A stretch of 64,000 bases of DNA, taken from Euryodendron excelsum. Taxonomy: Eukaryota; Streptophyta; Magnoliopsida; Ericales; Pentaphylacaceae. Shown here piece by piece: positions 26,600 through 40,700 of this stretch. The position numbers and the translations under genes were made by a program. The stretch is from positions 40,165,818-40,229,817 of the forward strand of contig CM065379.1 in NCBI GenBank assembly GCA_033060915.1, given 5' to 3'. The stretch's first letter is position 1; the number at the start of each line of letters is the position of its first letter. Below the pieces are notes generated by a model. That model was not told where the DNA came from. It saw nothing but the letters and a program-made list of their open reading frames with translations, and did not search any database.

Positions 26600-29500
26600 T
26601 TATTGAAAAAAAGCGACCTGCTTTATGTTTTTGTGTCAGAACTTGGTAGATTTTAAAACCCCATAAACACTTTTTTGCTCTCTTTTGCTTTTAAATTCTG
26701 AAAAGAATTTGGAACACAATTTGAATATGAAAAGTGAGGGATTTTAAAATTGAAACTTCGATATATTAAGTTCAACTTTATTCAAAGCTTAGATGATTAG
26801 ATCAATAGCAATGCCACAACTGGAAAAAATAATAGGGAAAAGGTGGAAAAGGCTCAATTAAACAAACGATCAAGTGTTTGAAATCTGTTTCTATATTAGG
26901 GGTGTTTAGACTATTTTTAAAAAGTCATAATTCATAAATTTAAATTAAATTAGATACCTACCCGTGCAATGTATGAGAGTAAGAGTTGTTCAAATCATAA
27001 ATAATTAATTTAAAATTTATAATAATTAATTATACAATCGTATTGTATTTTTAAAATATAAATAAATATTGATATATATGGTATTTTATTTAATTATAAT
27101 CACTTCTTAAGATATTAAGTTCAGAAAAAGTCCTGACAATATGATATTATATATATATATATATATACATATCTTATCTATCTTACAAAACTAATATTAT
27201 CTTATCTATTTTACAAAACTAATCTTATCTGTTATATATATATATTACAAAATTAATATATTGTATCGTATCTCTAAAATGTAAATAGATATTGATATAT
27301 ATATGATATTTTATTTAATTATAATCACTTTTTTTTATAGACATTAAGTTGAAAAAGAGTTTTGACAATGTGATATTATATATATGTATCTTATTTATAT
27401 AAAAAAACTAATCTTATCTTATCTTATATATATATATATATATCTTATAAAATTAATACAGCAAGTTTAATAAAAGAATAAATTTAATAGTTATCTAATC
27501 AATTGTCCATGTGACGTAGCATTTTAAAAGTATCTGAACATTTAGAGTACCACGTAAGAAAGAGAAAAAATATAAGGGTAAACACAATTTATATATATAT
27601 ATATATATATGATTTAAAAATCACTTATTTTAAAAGTTTTTTTAAGTTTAAGTTAGACTTAAGTCATTATTTTTTACAGAAGTCAAATACAATTTAAAAA
27701 AATTATAAATTTAATTCATAAACTTCTCATGCTGGCTTAATATCTTCCAGCAAAAGGGCCTGCAATAAATGGCTTTAAATGTGCTTGACAAAAATATTTC
27801 AGGTCAATGAAAAAATTTAATGCTTCTTGGTAGCATTTATATAGCCTGTTTGGATTCTTGAACTTGTTGAATGGAAGGAAAAATAAGAGAAAATAATTTT
27901 TTTTTCTTTTTTCTTCGGATTCTACTTGAGAGAGAAAGAAAATAAAAAGGAAAAGAAAAGAAAAATCAAAAGGAGGAAAATATCACCCTCTCTCTTATTT
28001 CTTTCTCTTGCATTTTACTCCAAACAATAAAGGGTTTTTATTTTAATTTCTTTTCATTTTTATTGCAAAACTAAAACATTTTACCTACTATTTCTCCTTC
28101 ATTCTCTTCCCTTCCACATGTTAGCATGTGTTGGCACTTGAGTAAAGGAAGGAAAATGACTTTCTCTGTTTGATTTAGGAAAGATGTGAACAAAAAGAAA
28201 AAAAAATATCAAGGGGAAGGTTATTTTTTTCTCATTTTTATTCAATTTTTTTCACTTTTTTGTTTAATAATTGTCCTATTATTTTCTTTTCTCATATTTT
28301 TTAATTTCAAATAAAGGAAAACTATTTCCATTTTACTTTCCTTTTATTTATTTTTTTCACAACAATAAACAGTGTTTCGAAAATTTTATTAACTTCCTTT
28401 CCCTCTCTCTCTAGCTTCCTTCTACAACTTTCAAACAATCCCTTACTCCAAAGCATACTTTTTTATATTCGAGCTTCTAGGTTGAGAACTGCACATTGGT
28501 TTCAGTAGTCAATGTAGAAATGATATTTCCCAAAATATTTGTTTTCGTATAACTGTCATTTCAGTTATATGTTAAAATTGGTCATTCTTATTAAAGTTCA
28601 ATATTTTTTATTTATTCATTTGTTAAAATGAACTATAGTTAAATTTTGCAAAACTAATACAAAGCGATTTTTCTGAATTGATTGGCATCAAAAACTAATT
28701 ACATTGTTACCATTTCAATTTTGTCAGAGATTGTTAGTTTAACTTTGACATTAAGGGGTCCATCAAATGAAAACTTTTGACCAAAAAAAAAGTTTAGTTT
28801 ATTGTGATCACTCAATACATGATGTTGTCTCCTTTTGCTAAAAACCATGTAACAATGGGAAGAGTTCATTTTTCAAAATTTAGGCTAAGATCAACATTGC
28901 CTCCAATCCTGGTGGATTTTTCATCTTTTGACTTTTGGTCCAAAGTAGTCAAAGTCAATAAAACCTGATACCCATTTTGTTGAAAAATATCACAAGTCAC
29001 AAATTATCTTCAGTGTATACATATACAAAAAATTATATTATTATAGAATATTTGTACAAAAATTCTATCACAATAATGTTATAGTGGTATTCTTATAAAG
29101 AAGACCACTATAATGAATGTTTTGTTTTTAAGTAAATAACTATCATTTAATTATATTATTTTAATAATAAATTTTGTAAGAATTTTTAATCTGTGTAATA
29201 TATATATATATGTGGTGTGGTTATCTACTGTTCCACATTATTAATGAAGAAGAGTGAAGAAACCAAACGGGTGTGAAGGAATAAAGTAATGGTCAAGCCA
29301 TGGAAAGACTTCAACTAATGACAAGCCAGAGTAAAATAATGAGGTGGGGAACACCTAAATTTAGTTTCCAACTGCTAAGCCTTGATATTTGGGTAGAAGA
29401 TCATACAAAAGACCCCATCCATTATTAAAATCATTTTATATAAAGGACCAGACAAAAAGAATACCTGGATGTTGAAATTGAACCTTTCATTATCCCAAAA

Positions 29501-31700
29501 AAAAAAAAAAAAAATTCTAGGCTATGATTTAACTTCTCTGTCTTGTTTCGACTTGTGGGTGTGTGTGCAAGAAAATTGAAATGGTATGCATTATGGCTCT
29601 ACCCTACTAAAACTAAACATAACTTACAAGCTCCTCAATTGTAGCCTTGATGAAGTGGACAATACTAGTATAATCTAACCCTCTCTCTCTCTCTCTACCT
29701 TGCTATTAGTGGGTATTAGAGAAAAAGCAAAAGATTTTTTCTTCACCCAAGGAATTACGATAATCACCATAACTATTCCACATTACCCTAGATGGATTAT
29801 AATTAACAAGTTGTCGAAATCACATGGCTAAGGAAAACTGCACGTGAAAAAGATTTGCTAGTCCTTCTAACGCAAAACTCAACCCAACAAAACTATAGTA
29901 ACTCTCTATCTTACTCATTAATTACCACCTGAGCCAAGCTCTAGGACAAAAGTTTTCCCCCGTGGGACCTCATTGATAGTGCCATGTAACCATAATGTCA
30001 AATGACAGATTGGATAAAATGCAGGTGGTGATGGCTCCAACCCACTGGACCCCACTTGATTTTGATTGAACAATAGACCTGGCTGGACAAATACATATAC
30101 ATATGTATATATATGTGTGTTATATAAGTAAATAAAGCAGAAAAATAAATAAACACAAAATATGTATCGTGGATAATTCTTCAGGAACTATCAAATATTT
30201 ATCATATTTATTCTTCTAGAATATTTAGGGTTGATCTTCTGGACCACCCAAAACTTTATTACCAATAAGAATACAACATAATATTTACAACTTACCTAAA
30301 CTGCTATTTCTTCTCTTTCCTCTCTCTGTTCTTTCTCTTCCTAATTTCTCTCTTCCTTTTTTCTTTCTCTCTCTCTCTGAGGTGTATTTGTGCTTATAAT
30401 GAATCTAGGCATCACTTATTTATAGGCAGAAAGTAAAGGGAAGAGAACAAGTGGGGAAGGGGCTGCGGAAAACGAGACGGCCAAAAAAGAGGCGGCTAGA
30501 CTGTTTAGGTCATTCAATATGTCATAGTGTGTATATAATATATATATATATATATATATAATGAAGGTGAACGAGGGGCTTGGAGAAAGAGATAAAAACT
30601 CTTGGCATGGAACGGAAAGATAAATAATATACGTAGAACAAACACGTAATTATAAGGTCTTAAATTCCCTTCTCAAGTTTTTTTTTTTAGGCAAGTTATT
30701 ATTTGTACAATGTATAAATTTTATATAATTTGTATAGATAATAACTTTGCATGAGTTGAGCTCAAAGACACCCACGGCCATAACTTCCCACCAAAAACTT
30801 TCAAATTTCTCTATATATCTATGAATTTTTAAATATTTATGATAAAATGAAGTGCATTAGCCCCAAAATTTAAAAATTACTTTTTAGTCCTTATAAAATT
30901 TAAAAAATTTTACTTTGACCCACTCTCAATAAAATTTCAAGACCCATGCACCAGCCAAACCAAAGAGAAGGCAATCACTAAATTTAGGGCCCAGGTCAGG
31001 TTTGAGAAATTCAATGCTGATTTTTAACCCATTAAATCCAATTTCAGCTGTTCGACTGCAACTGAAATTTCAAAATTCCAAAGTGGAGGATTACATCCAA
31101 AGCACTATCCTGCCCTTAAGAGGTGGGGGGAACAATGGCCGCCACTTCTGATTTAACAGCCAACAAATTCTACTATGTTCTTATGTATTCAACATAAATC
31201 ATCATGGAAAGAAAAGAATTAAATTCTACACTCCACTAAACTTTGATCCTAATCAATAAAAAAAAAAAAAAAAGGCAATCAAGTAATTCAAACTAGACAA
31301 TGCAGTTAGCCTTAATGGCTTGAATCAAGAAAACTAATCAATTTGCCTAATGTCTTCAGAAACCTACCAATGAAAGGTTTCTGAAGTAAAGTTCACAACC
31401 ATGGTCTGCAGAAGAGATCTGCACTCACAAGACACCTAGGTTCTTTCGCCTACCATTACAGGTCCAACAATGACGTCAGGCTCAAGCAACATAATTCTTT
31501 TTCCTTTTCCTATATTTTCTTTTCGTTTTCCAAACAAATTCACTATCACCCCGAGGACACTCCACAAGTGTGTTTGTTTGAGCTCAGATTATATGCATGA
31601 CCCAAATCTAATAAAGGAACTAAGATAGATCTTCTATAACATCTCAACAAATGGTTTAAACCAGTCCACTTTAAGTTAAGCAACAAAAACTGTCAGAGCA
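26600..31700. other. AT-rich intergenic region between RPAP3 and the EFR3-like gene
   Basis: No coding gene is supported over about 5 kb. The region holds several (AT)n runs (near 27148, 27590, 29200 and 30540), poly-A and poly-T runs, and pyrimidine-rich stretches at 28040-28430 that resemble degenerate MITE DNA. A tandem duplication is listed separately. Open frames here are short and have no recognisable motif. Confidence 0.7.
27040..27470. repeat. AT-rich tandem duplication, period about 223 bp
   Basis: Two copies share the string attttatttaattataatcac and flanking sequence, with matching positions 27068 and 27291. Each copy contains its own (AT)n run and TCTTATC-rich segment. Confidence 0.75.
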
Positions 31701-31794
31701 GTGTCAGAGTTTCATGTTTAACTGACATACATTGAAACATAGTTTAGACAACAACTTTGATTTTTTGAGACATCTCCCAAAAAGCCCATATCCA

Positions 31795-34700
31795 TCATTG
31801 TTCGAGGCAGTATCTGGAGCGCAGTTTATGAAGCCTCTCTGCATACTCCATTGGAGTTGCATTGCTGCAAAATACGTCATCCCATATCTTGTGGAGATCT
31901 GTTTAAAACAAAATCCAGGTCAATAACTAGTTCCATTAATGCAGATTCCCAAACCACCCCACAGAAAGAGAGAGAGAGAGAGAGAGAACATTTGAGGACA
32001 AGCATTCGGCCTGTATGTTTATATATTCTTCCTTAAAGGCATTTGAGGACAAGAATTCGGACAAGAATGCCTAGCTAAGTGTGAAGTCATAATGGAAGAA
32101 ACCAACCTAGAAGGAATTTAGGGTGGCTTCCGGTCCTTCAACTTCTCCAAGATACATATATACAAACTTTTCACCGTATGTTGGATTTGACAATGGTATA
32201 TTACTTTTGCTAAATGGATTACACCTCAAGGTTCTTTACTTTGTATATCACAAATAAAGAACTAGGAATAGAATCGTTAAATTTATCAATCACTAAGAAT
32301 TATATTTACGACTGCCAAAGGTCAAAGACACCATCCCCGCAACATTTCGACGCATTCTGCAACTTTTCTTTGATGATTTTCACTCGAAGAACCCATCTAA
32401 AAACCATGATCATCTTGCAGCACTCCAAAGTCAGTCTTAGATGCTTTTCCTAGTTATTCCAACTTATTGCATAGCTTATAAACTTATCACTAAACAAGAG
32501 CCCCTTGCATGTGTAGCATGAGAGCTCACACCGTAAATTAACACATGGAGGTGGTTTGAAATTATGAAGTTCAAACATGAGTCAGGCAAGGAAAGTAATT
32601 TAGTATGATCACAATGAAAAGCCAATGGGCATTGTCAGGCAAACCTTTCATTTACTCGAACACTAACATAGACGCTATAGAGATACACAAATAATATAGA
32701 TTTTAAAAGTCTGCAGATAATTTAATGGAAACATACCAGCTTTATCTGTAGATGAAAGACACATGATGATCATGTCAAATCTCGAGACCTTGGCTAAGTT
32801 CTCTAAATATTTGACAGCCAGATCCATTTCTTCACTGCCAAACAGGTAAAACCATGAAAGTCTTACGCAGTTAATCTTACAGAAATTGATACATTCCAGA
32901 TAAAATTATCAGGCAAAAAAAAATTATAAGAAGCTAACTTATCTACTTACCTGAAAAAAGTGCCAACACACCTAATAATGTCGATTAGCATCGGAGCAGA
33001 TAAGGCATTTTTAAATATCTGTGGTAGTGCCACTGGTGATGTCACCTAATCATGCAAAAATCATTAGTCAGGTGCTACAAGGATGAATCAGCTGAAACAA
33101 TAAAATATCACGACAGGAGCATCAGCAAGAACAATAATGCCCAACTTTAAAATGGCAAGTGCAGATGCCCATGAGCTTGGGCTATCACAAGCACTGACAC
33201 TCACTTTGAAGGCCACTAGCATTAACAAGACTACTCAGGTAATTACTGGTTTTTGGAGACATCAGAGAGAGACTGGCTAAATCAGAGCCACAAAATGATA
33301 GTTCTGGTGACCCAAACAGAAGATCGTCAAATTGAGGCGACAAGATAAACGAATTATAGATAGGGATGCAAATGAGATATTTTGCATTTTAAATTACTAA
33401 ATATGTACTGTAAATGACTGGATATTACTAGATCTCTGTGGTAGTGCCACTGGTGATGTCACCTAATCATGCAAAAATCAATAATCAGGTGCTACAAGGA
33501 TGAATCAACTGAAACAATAAAATGTCACAACAGGAGCATCAACGAGAACGATAATGCCCAACTTTAAAATGGAAAGTGCAGATGGGCCATTAGCATGGGC
33601 TATCACAAGCACTGACACTCACTTTGAAGGCCACTAGCATAAACAAGACTACTTAGGCAATTACTGGTTTTGGAGACATCTGATGGAGACTGTTAAAATC
33701 AGAGCCACAAAACGATAGTTCTGGTGACCCAAACAGAAGTTCATCAAATTGAGGGGAGATAATTTGCATTCTAAATTACTAGATATGTACTCTTTTTTTT
33801 TTTGGAACCAAAAGATGATATCTGTACAGTGGTGTACCTGTACCCCTGCCCATACAACCCCCAGGCCCAACCTAGGTGAAGGTGGGAATCAATCTCACGT
33901 CTTTGGTATCACACCAAGAAACTTTACTCGCTAGACTAGCTGGCGCCTTCACTAGTTATGTACTTGAATTGAATATGAAGCAAAATAAACAAGATTTTAG
34001 TGTAAGACCACCATTGCAGACCTTCAACAAATGAGCTTGTAGAGTACAATCACCAGCAAGTCCTTGCCAAGAAACCTCAAACTGACAAGCTGAATTTGGT
34101 GGTGTGATGTTTTTAGCAGCTTCAACCTTAGAAAGAGAAGCTGCTCGAGTAGCAAGCTCTTGCACTGATGCTTTGAGTTCTTGCTTTTTGTGATTTCTCT
34201 GTGAAGGATTAAGAGAGGGAACAGAGTCAAACAAGGAAACAGAGAGAGTACTTGCCAAAAGATGAAACGGGAACAGCCCCTGCGTAAAAAATAGCATAGA
34301 ATACCAGAAGATAGCATATTATACATGGTATTTCAGACTTGTTCATGTTGAAAACACATGTCCCCAGAATTATAGAATTATTTGGATCTCTATTTTGCTG
34401 GCACTAACAAATTATTAATTAAATTTGTAGTGATAACGTATATGTCAGTCACAGCACAACAGCATGCATCGCCGTGCTTAAGGCCAGATGGGGAGGGATG
34501 CTTATTCATATTAAATCGTTGGTAATGGATTCCTCATATGTTAAATGCAAATATTTGCAAGTAATCAGTGGTTAGCACAGATTTCACCATCATCTGTCTC
34601 ATTACACATTTCATTTTTAAGATAATTAACACAAAAAGAGAAGTGAAACAACAATCATATAGGTAAGGGAAAAGGGGAGGCGGGGGCAGGGAGAAAAAAG

Positions 34701-37700
34701 AAAGATGGAGCAAAAATAGAACCCAAAAACCTGTAATCCAACATGGGTGTTTAAAATTAGAAAATTTGAGGCTATATGAATAGGAGAAAGTGTTTAAATT
34801 TTAACCCTGGCCCTTTCCAAGTTGTTAGAATGACTTTCGGAAGTTTGGAAAGCAAGCCTCCAAGTAGACAAGAGAATGAAACAAGCCATCTGTGAGGAAC
34901 TCCTAGCCCAATGAGAATAACATCAAATGTGGGGCAAGATTCATAGAAAATAAACCAGAAGCGTCATAAAGATCAAGTTAATATGGCAACATTTTGGGAA
35001 AATGCCACTGCCTGTCTGTCCTCCATCACAGCAGATGTCAAACAGAGATTCCCTCCTGCTATATTTTTGGGTTCTCAATTATTTTCACACTGCATATGAG
35101 TCAAGGCCATGTTGACACATGTCATTGATGTTAACAGGCGTGTTTTTGTCAACCTGCAGTGCTCTCATAGACTCGTAGTAGGGCCATCTCCAAGATATCA
35201 TAAGTGTGCTGTAGGGAAGTTTTCCGGTCATCATTGAATGATATGCAATTTCACTAATTTAGTCACCCATTGTTGAAGACATTTATTAGCATGCAGACCG
35301 AAGAGTAACAATGTGATAATGTGAATGTGTATGTGTACTAGTTTGAATTTGTAAAGGTCTACGCTGTTACATTGTGTTGGAAATGGTTGCTTTTCTTGAT
35401 CTCAAGCACCCTTGGCTAAAGGCATTTATTGCCTGACCCTTAAAAGTAAACATGAGATGGGAAAAGGAAGATGTCCATTAGTAAAAATAGCTTTCTGGCC
35501 TACTAACTTTGAGGAGGAGAATTTTAGGATCCTACTTAATGACATTGTTAAATCTGTGAGAACCAAAGACATTCTTCGCCATCTTGTATTCCACCAGGGG
35601 ATGAAAAAGGGATCGTAAAGAAAGGAAATAAAAAATTGCAGATATAAAAATAGGGAATATTACTTGTGTAGCAAAGCAAAGATATAATTATAAGACCTTA
35701 GAGCTCTCCAAACCAGAACTGTGCATAGCATCTTCATGACAGGCATCGGCTTCTCTTCCTTTGCTTCTCATGCTTTTGCTTTCTATTTCCACCAGAGACA
35801 AGGGTGTCTTCGCAGGAACTTGTCCATCACTGTCCTGCCAACAGCGTGAGTTCAGGAAAAGAAAATTGTGGCAACAAACTGTATATCACAAGAAGTTTTT
35901 CCAAATTTAGATGCCAGGGGAAATTATTCAGATGATTTCCATTAGACCCTCCTCCCTGCCTCCCCTTTGAAGTATATACTAACAAATTACTTCTAGAAAT
36001 CAGGTTGCCTCATGCATTCACAATGCACTAAAAGATAATTTTGGGATTTTTAACCCCAATAGGTAAGCCTAAAGAGTAACATGCAGTAGCATCTTCAGGA
36101 TCAGGTATTGTTCCTTCAGCAATTATACTACCAAGTAATTCCTGGCAAGCTCTAATATGAGCAGATGTTTAAGTAAAAATAAATAATTGTTCCAATGGAA
36201 CCTTCTTTTCTAGTGTAGATTGGCCATAGAAACATGGTCCCAATTACTATTCCTTTCTATTTGTCATTATTTTTAGTACTACGACCCAATCAAATGACCT
36301 AAAGGATGATAACCAACGTCAACTAGCCATAAACTCTGTGTTTGTCGATGGAGTCCCCAGAGAAGGGTTAGAATGGTAGGTCCTGCTAGTTGGGAGTGCA
36401 TTGAACACAGCAATAACACATTTTCCCTCCCTTTTTTTCCTTCCAACAATAAGTTTCTCCTATGTAAAATTATAACCATTGGGAAGGGAAAAAAAAAAAA
36501 AAAAAAACACCTGTCATTTATACCTTGTTATGATCTTGAATTGCAGAGGCACCCATATTCTGAGAACCACTTGAGACAGATTGGACACCCTCAACATGTC
36601 CGTTCGCTTCAACCTTTGACTTTCCTGATTTTTGCACTCCTTGCACAGAGCTTCTCAATGCTCCAGAAGCCTTCTTAAGCATCTCCTGTAAAATCTAGCT
36701 TCAGTGACGGCTAAGGAGTTGAATGAATGCAAATTATAACAGCAGCAAAATAAAACACATGCAGGTAACCTTTCGCTAGGTATCTTAGTGACAGATCAGG
36801 GAGAAAGAAACCAGGAGCATCTTATTAGTTCTAAAAGACGCCACACAGGATCAGCTCTGCACAAATTTGGAGCAGTTAAAGCTTAGATTGTGATGATCCC
36901 ACTTGCTTACTATCTTCCCTAAACCCTACCATCCAGAGACCAGCAAGACATTCAAACTATCTGTATATTGATTTGATAAACCACACATCAACTTGGAAAC
37001 CACACATAAGCATTTCCCAGCTGGTCTTCAGTACCAATGACAGCACTCCTATGGGTGCCAAACAGCTAAGCAAGAAATTTCACATATTAGCATTTTTTTC
37101 CAGCATGACAAACACCGTAAAATTTATATTAGACGAGTCATGGAACAAATTTCTGATGCGATTAATTTTGCTTTCAGGTCAAAGCAAGATACTTATCCCT
37201 CTAGGATGACCTTGTAACTTGCTGAATTATGACAAGTGCAAGCTCATAAAGAAGCGTACAGCAACATCTGGGCTATTAAATTAATAAGACAAGAAGAATT
37301 GATTCTAAGATAGAAAATGAATTAAGTAGCCAAGTAAAAATGAACTGAATCTAGTGACTATCAACTAGATGTATGATTTGCATTGAAAATACTCAAAATA
37401 GAACAATCTCTGTACCCCTATAACTTTCATTAAACACACACAAATTGTTATCATAGATAACTCATTAAAAGGAAATATTCAGAAATATTCCAAAAATAGT
37501 TAAATTTCCTCAGCAATAGATATTGAATCATTCATGGCATAGTTGTCAATGCCATACAGGTATTGGTGCACCATTTTTTCCATTGGTATGGGTACAGTTT
37601 CAGATTTCTCAATATGAATATTATTATCTATCAAGAACATATATTTACAGATAAATTTGATGTACATAATATGACATTACTCATATCAAGTATTATTCAA

Positions 37701-40700
37701 CCTTACATTATAATTGTTATCCAACCCAACTACATACTTGAGAGTATTTAAAAGACATCAATTTTCTAGTACATATCCAACACAAGTTGTAATAGACATC
37801 TATCAAGAAAAAAATATTAAAAATAAACTATTTTAGCACAAAATACACAAATTCCAGTACCATCTAGTAAATCCGGTATTGGTTGATATACAGTCAGTAT
37901 CGGCTGGTATTTTGACTATTGTCCGGTACTGGCCAGTACCTTGACTAGTATGGAACTCACCTTTGTACTGTTTTATGTTTGGTACTATACATGCTGCCCG
38001 GTACCAGCTGGTACAGTAAACTATTGAAAACTATGATTCATAGATTTCAAAAATCACATTTCATGTTCATTTTTCCAGTCTTTCAATTGCTTCTTTCTCA
38101 ACCAAAATGAATCTAAAAATTTTCTAATTTATCCAAGAATTTCATCTTAAATATCTAAATTCCTAGCAATTATCGTTTCTCAAAATCAGAAATTGAAGTT
38201 ATATTTTATGGCATCTTTGCCAGCCCAATCATAGCCTTGAAACTTAAAAAGTATGGTGAAGCCAATAAAACAGAATCAGAAAAAGATTCATCAGAAGAAA
38301 AGAAAAAAAAAAGAGAGATAAAAGAGGCACTACATGCCATGTAACCCAATGATATCCAAAATAAGTTGTGGGATTCATACAGGCAATGCACCTGTTTCCT
38401 CTTCATGGATTCATAGATCTCCCAAAGTTTCTGCTTGCCAATGTGTAGTTAACATTTTAAGCCATGAGCATTTACAGTTGCCAAACAAACATTAAAACTA
38501 CCACGATGAGCCCACGGTAGGTTCTATGCTAAATTTAGAAGCAACAAATTACATCTGGGCATGGTAAAATTTTTACCTTATCATACAAAGATTTGACTTC
38601 AGCATACTGCTTCTTGATCTCTTGGTTGTGAGGCTCCAGCCTGAGCATTTGCAATTAGCTATACTTATCAAATCAGACAAATAGGAAATACTAAATGATC
38701 AGAAAGGATTCAGTCAGTCAATTATTTCAACAAAACAAATATTTTGATATAACATACCCTCAATGGATTCTTTAAGTTTCCAAAGTTCTTTTCTAGCTGT
38801 TGATCTACGTGAGTATGCTTTAATGTAACGATCATCTAAATTTAAGGCCTCCGTGCAGTCATCCTCAGCCTCTTGGAATCTAATCAACAAAATAATAAGA
38901 AAACAAAAATGTTAGGCTTCATATACATTAACAGTTTATAAGCTTTATCTTCAGCAAATTGAATGACCTATAACACAAATAAAAAATTCTCGCAGGTTGA
39001 AAATAAAGATCTGGGAAAATATGGAAGACCACTTCTTCACAGTGACAACTTCTGATAAAGCATTCACCCCAGAAGCAAAGTTCATAAACTGATAAATCAT
39101 AAATCACAATTACAAGGGAAACCAGTGAGCATCTAATTTCTCATATTTAAGTCTCATGATGCTGATACCCTATCCATAATGACATCAAATTTTAGATAAA
39201 AAGTTTACATATGTGAGTGAAAATATATTAGTAATGGCCCTTTAACAAATGCAGACCTTATTCACATAATTAAAGTTTTGTGAAATTGCTAAATGAATGG
39301 GGTTGTATCATCTCAGGGTTACAGCTGATGCAAGCAGTTAGACTACGTTGTGGCACTAGTTGATATTATCACAGAAGGATGAGGAAGATGCACAAAGAGT
39401 AATGGTAGTAGCTCATTGTCCATTTGGAAGAACAGGAATGATTCTGTGTTGAAGAATTAAAGCCGTCTACAATTCCCTGGCACAAGCTAAAGGATTTTCA
39501 TAATGCTTTATATCAGGCGACAAGGAGTGAGAAGCAGCTCATGGAGTGTTGGAGTCGTCATTTTTTAAGTGTTAATTAAAGTTGATGTAAGTTTTGAGGT
39601 CTGACAAGGCTTGGGTAGGGGCGGCTTCTTACAGAATAAGAGAGATTCGATAGCTGCTATGATGTTAACTAGTCGGTCTTTGTCTAGTTATCTTTAAAAT
39701 GGATTCCTTTTTCTTGATGTTTTCTGGTTGAGAGACCTAGGGATTTTCTGATGGGCTCCCATCCCTAGCAATGGCTGTTCTCAGCTGGATGAAAATTCCT
39801 TTGAGCTCGAGGTCCTCCACGACGTCTCTAAAGGTGATTTCTTCAGAGCTAAGAAGCACAGACACGGACACGAGTGTCGGACACGCCGACACGGCAATTT
39901 TCAAAAAATGCTGGACACGACACGGCAAGGACACGACAAAAGACTATATTTTTATATTCCTTATATGTTATACATATAAATATTATACGAAAGAAGTAAA
40001 AAATATAGAAGATTACACGAATTATTCATAAAAAAAGAACACATTTCACTACTTAATCGGCAACAAATTCATAATTAGTCAATTATATTCCATAAAAAAT
40101 ATAAAGTAAACAAACACATTAACACACATTAACAACAAAAAGTTGTTCTATAAATAAACAATACTATAAAGTCATAAATTACAAAAAATATTAAAACGTG
40201 ATTACATTTAATCAACTATCCATCATCATAGCATACTTGTTTTTCTTCTTCTTCTTGTTTGTTTTTCTTCTTCTTCAAACCAACAATTAATTTCAAAATT
40301 TATAATTGAGGTCCCGTGTGCCCCTAAAGTGTCCAAAACGAGACACGCGTGTCCAAGCCATGTCCATGGAGTATCCAATATAAAAATAAATAATAAATAA
40401 TTGGAAACGTAGAATGAAGTGTCCGACGAGTATCCCACGCGTGTCGGTATCCAACAAGTGTCGGATACGGGTACGGCTCTTCCAATGGAGTGTTTGTGCT
40501 TCCTAGCTTTAGAGTGGTCAAGCTTGGAAAGGGCACTATGTGTACCATGTGAATGGAACCAGAAACACAAAGGTGGTTTTGTGAAGGTCTGGAGGAGGCT
40601 TCAGCACTTCGAGGGCCCTTTTGGTTCAAGAAATCCACCTCTATGGGTATTGCTCGTCTGGGTTATGGGCTTGCATCAATGGAAATGGGAGGTATGTATG

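Noticed and set aside
33435..33470. Copy B of RPAP3 exon 10 as a real exon
   Set aside because: Only the first 27 bases match. The frame then enters unrelated intron sequence with a stop, so the complete copy at 33045-32951 was used.
33900..33950. A tRNA gene suggested by A- and B-box-like motifs
   Set aside because: There is no acceptor stem or cloverleaf. The poly-A tail and target duplication identify a tRNA-derived SINE.
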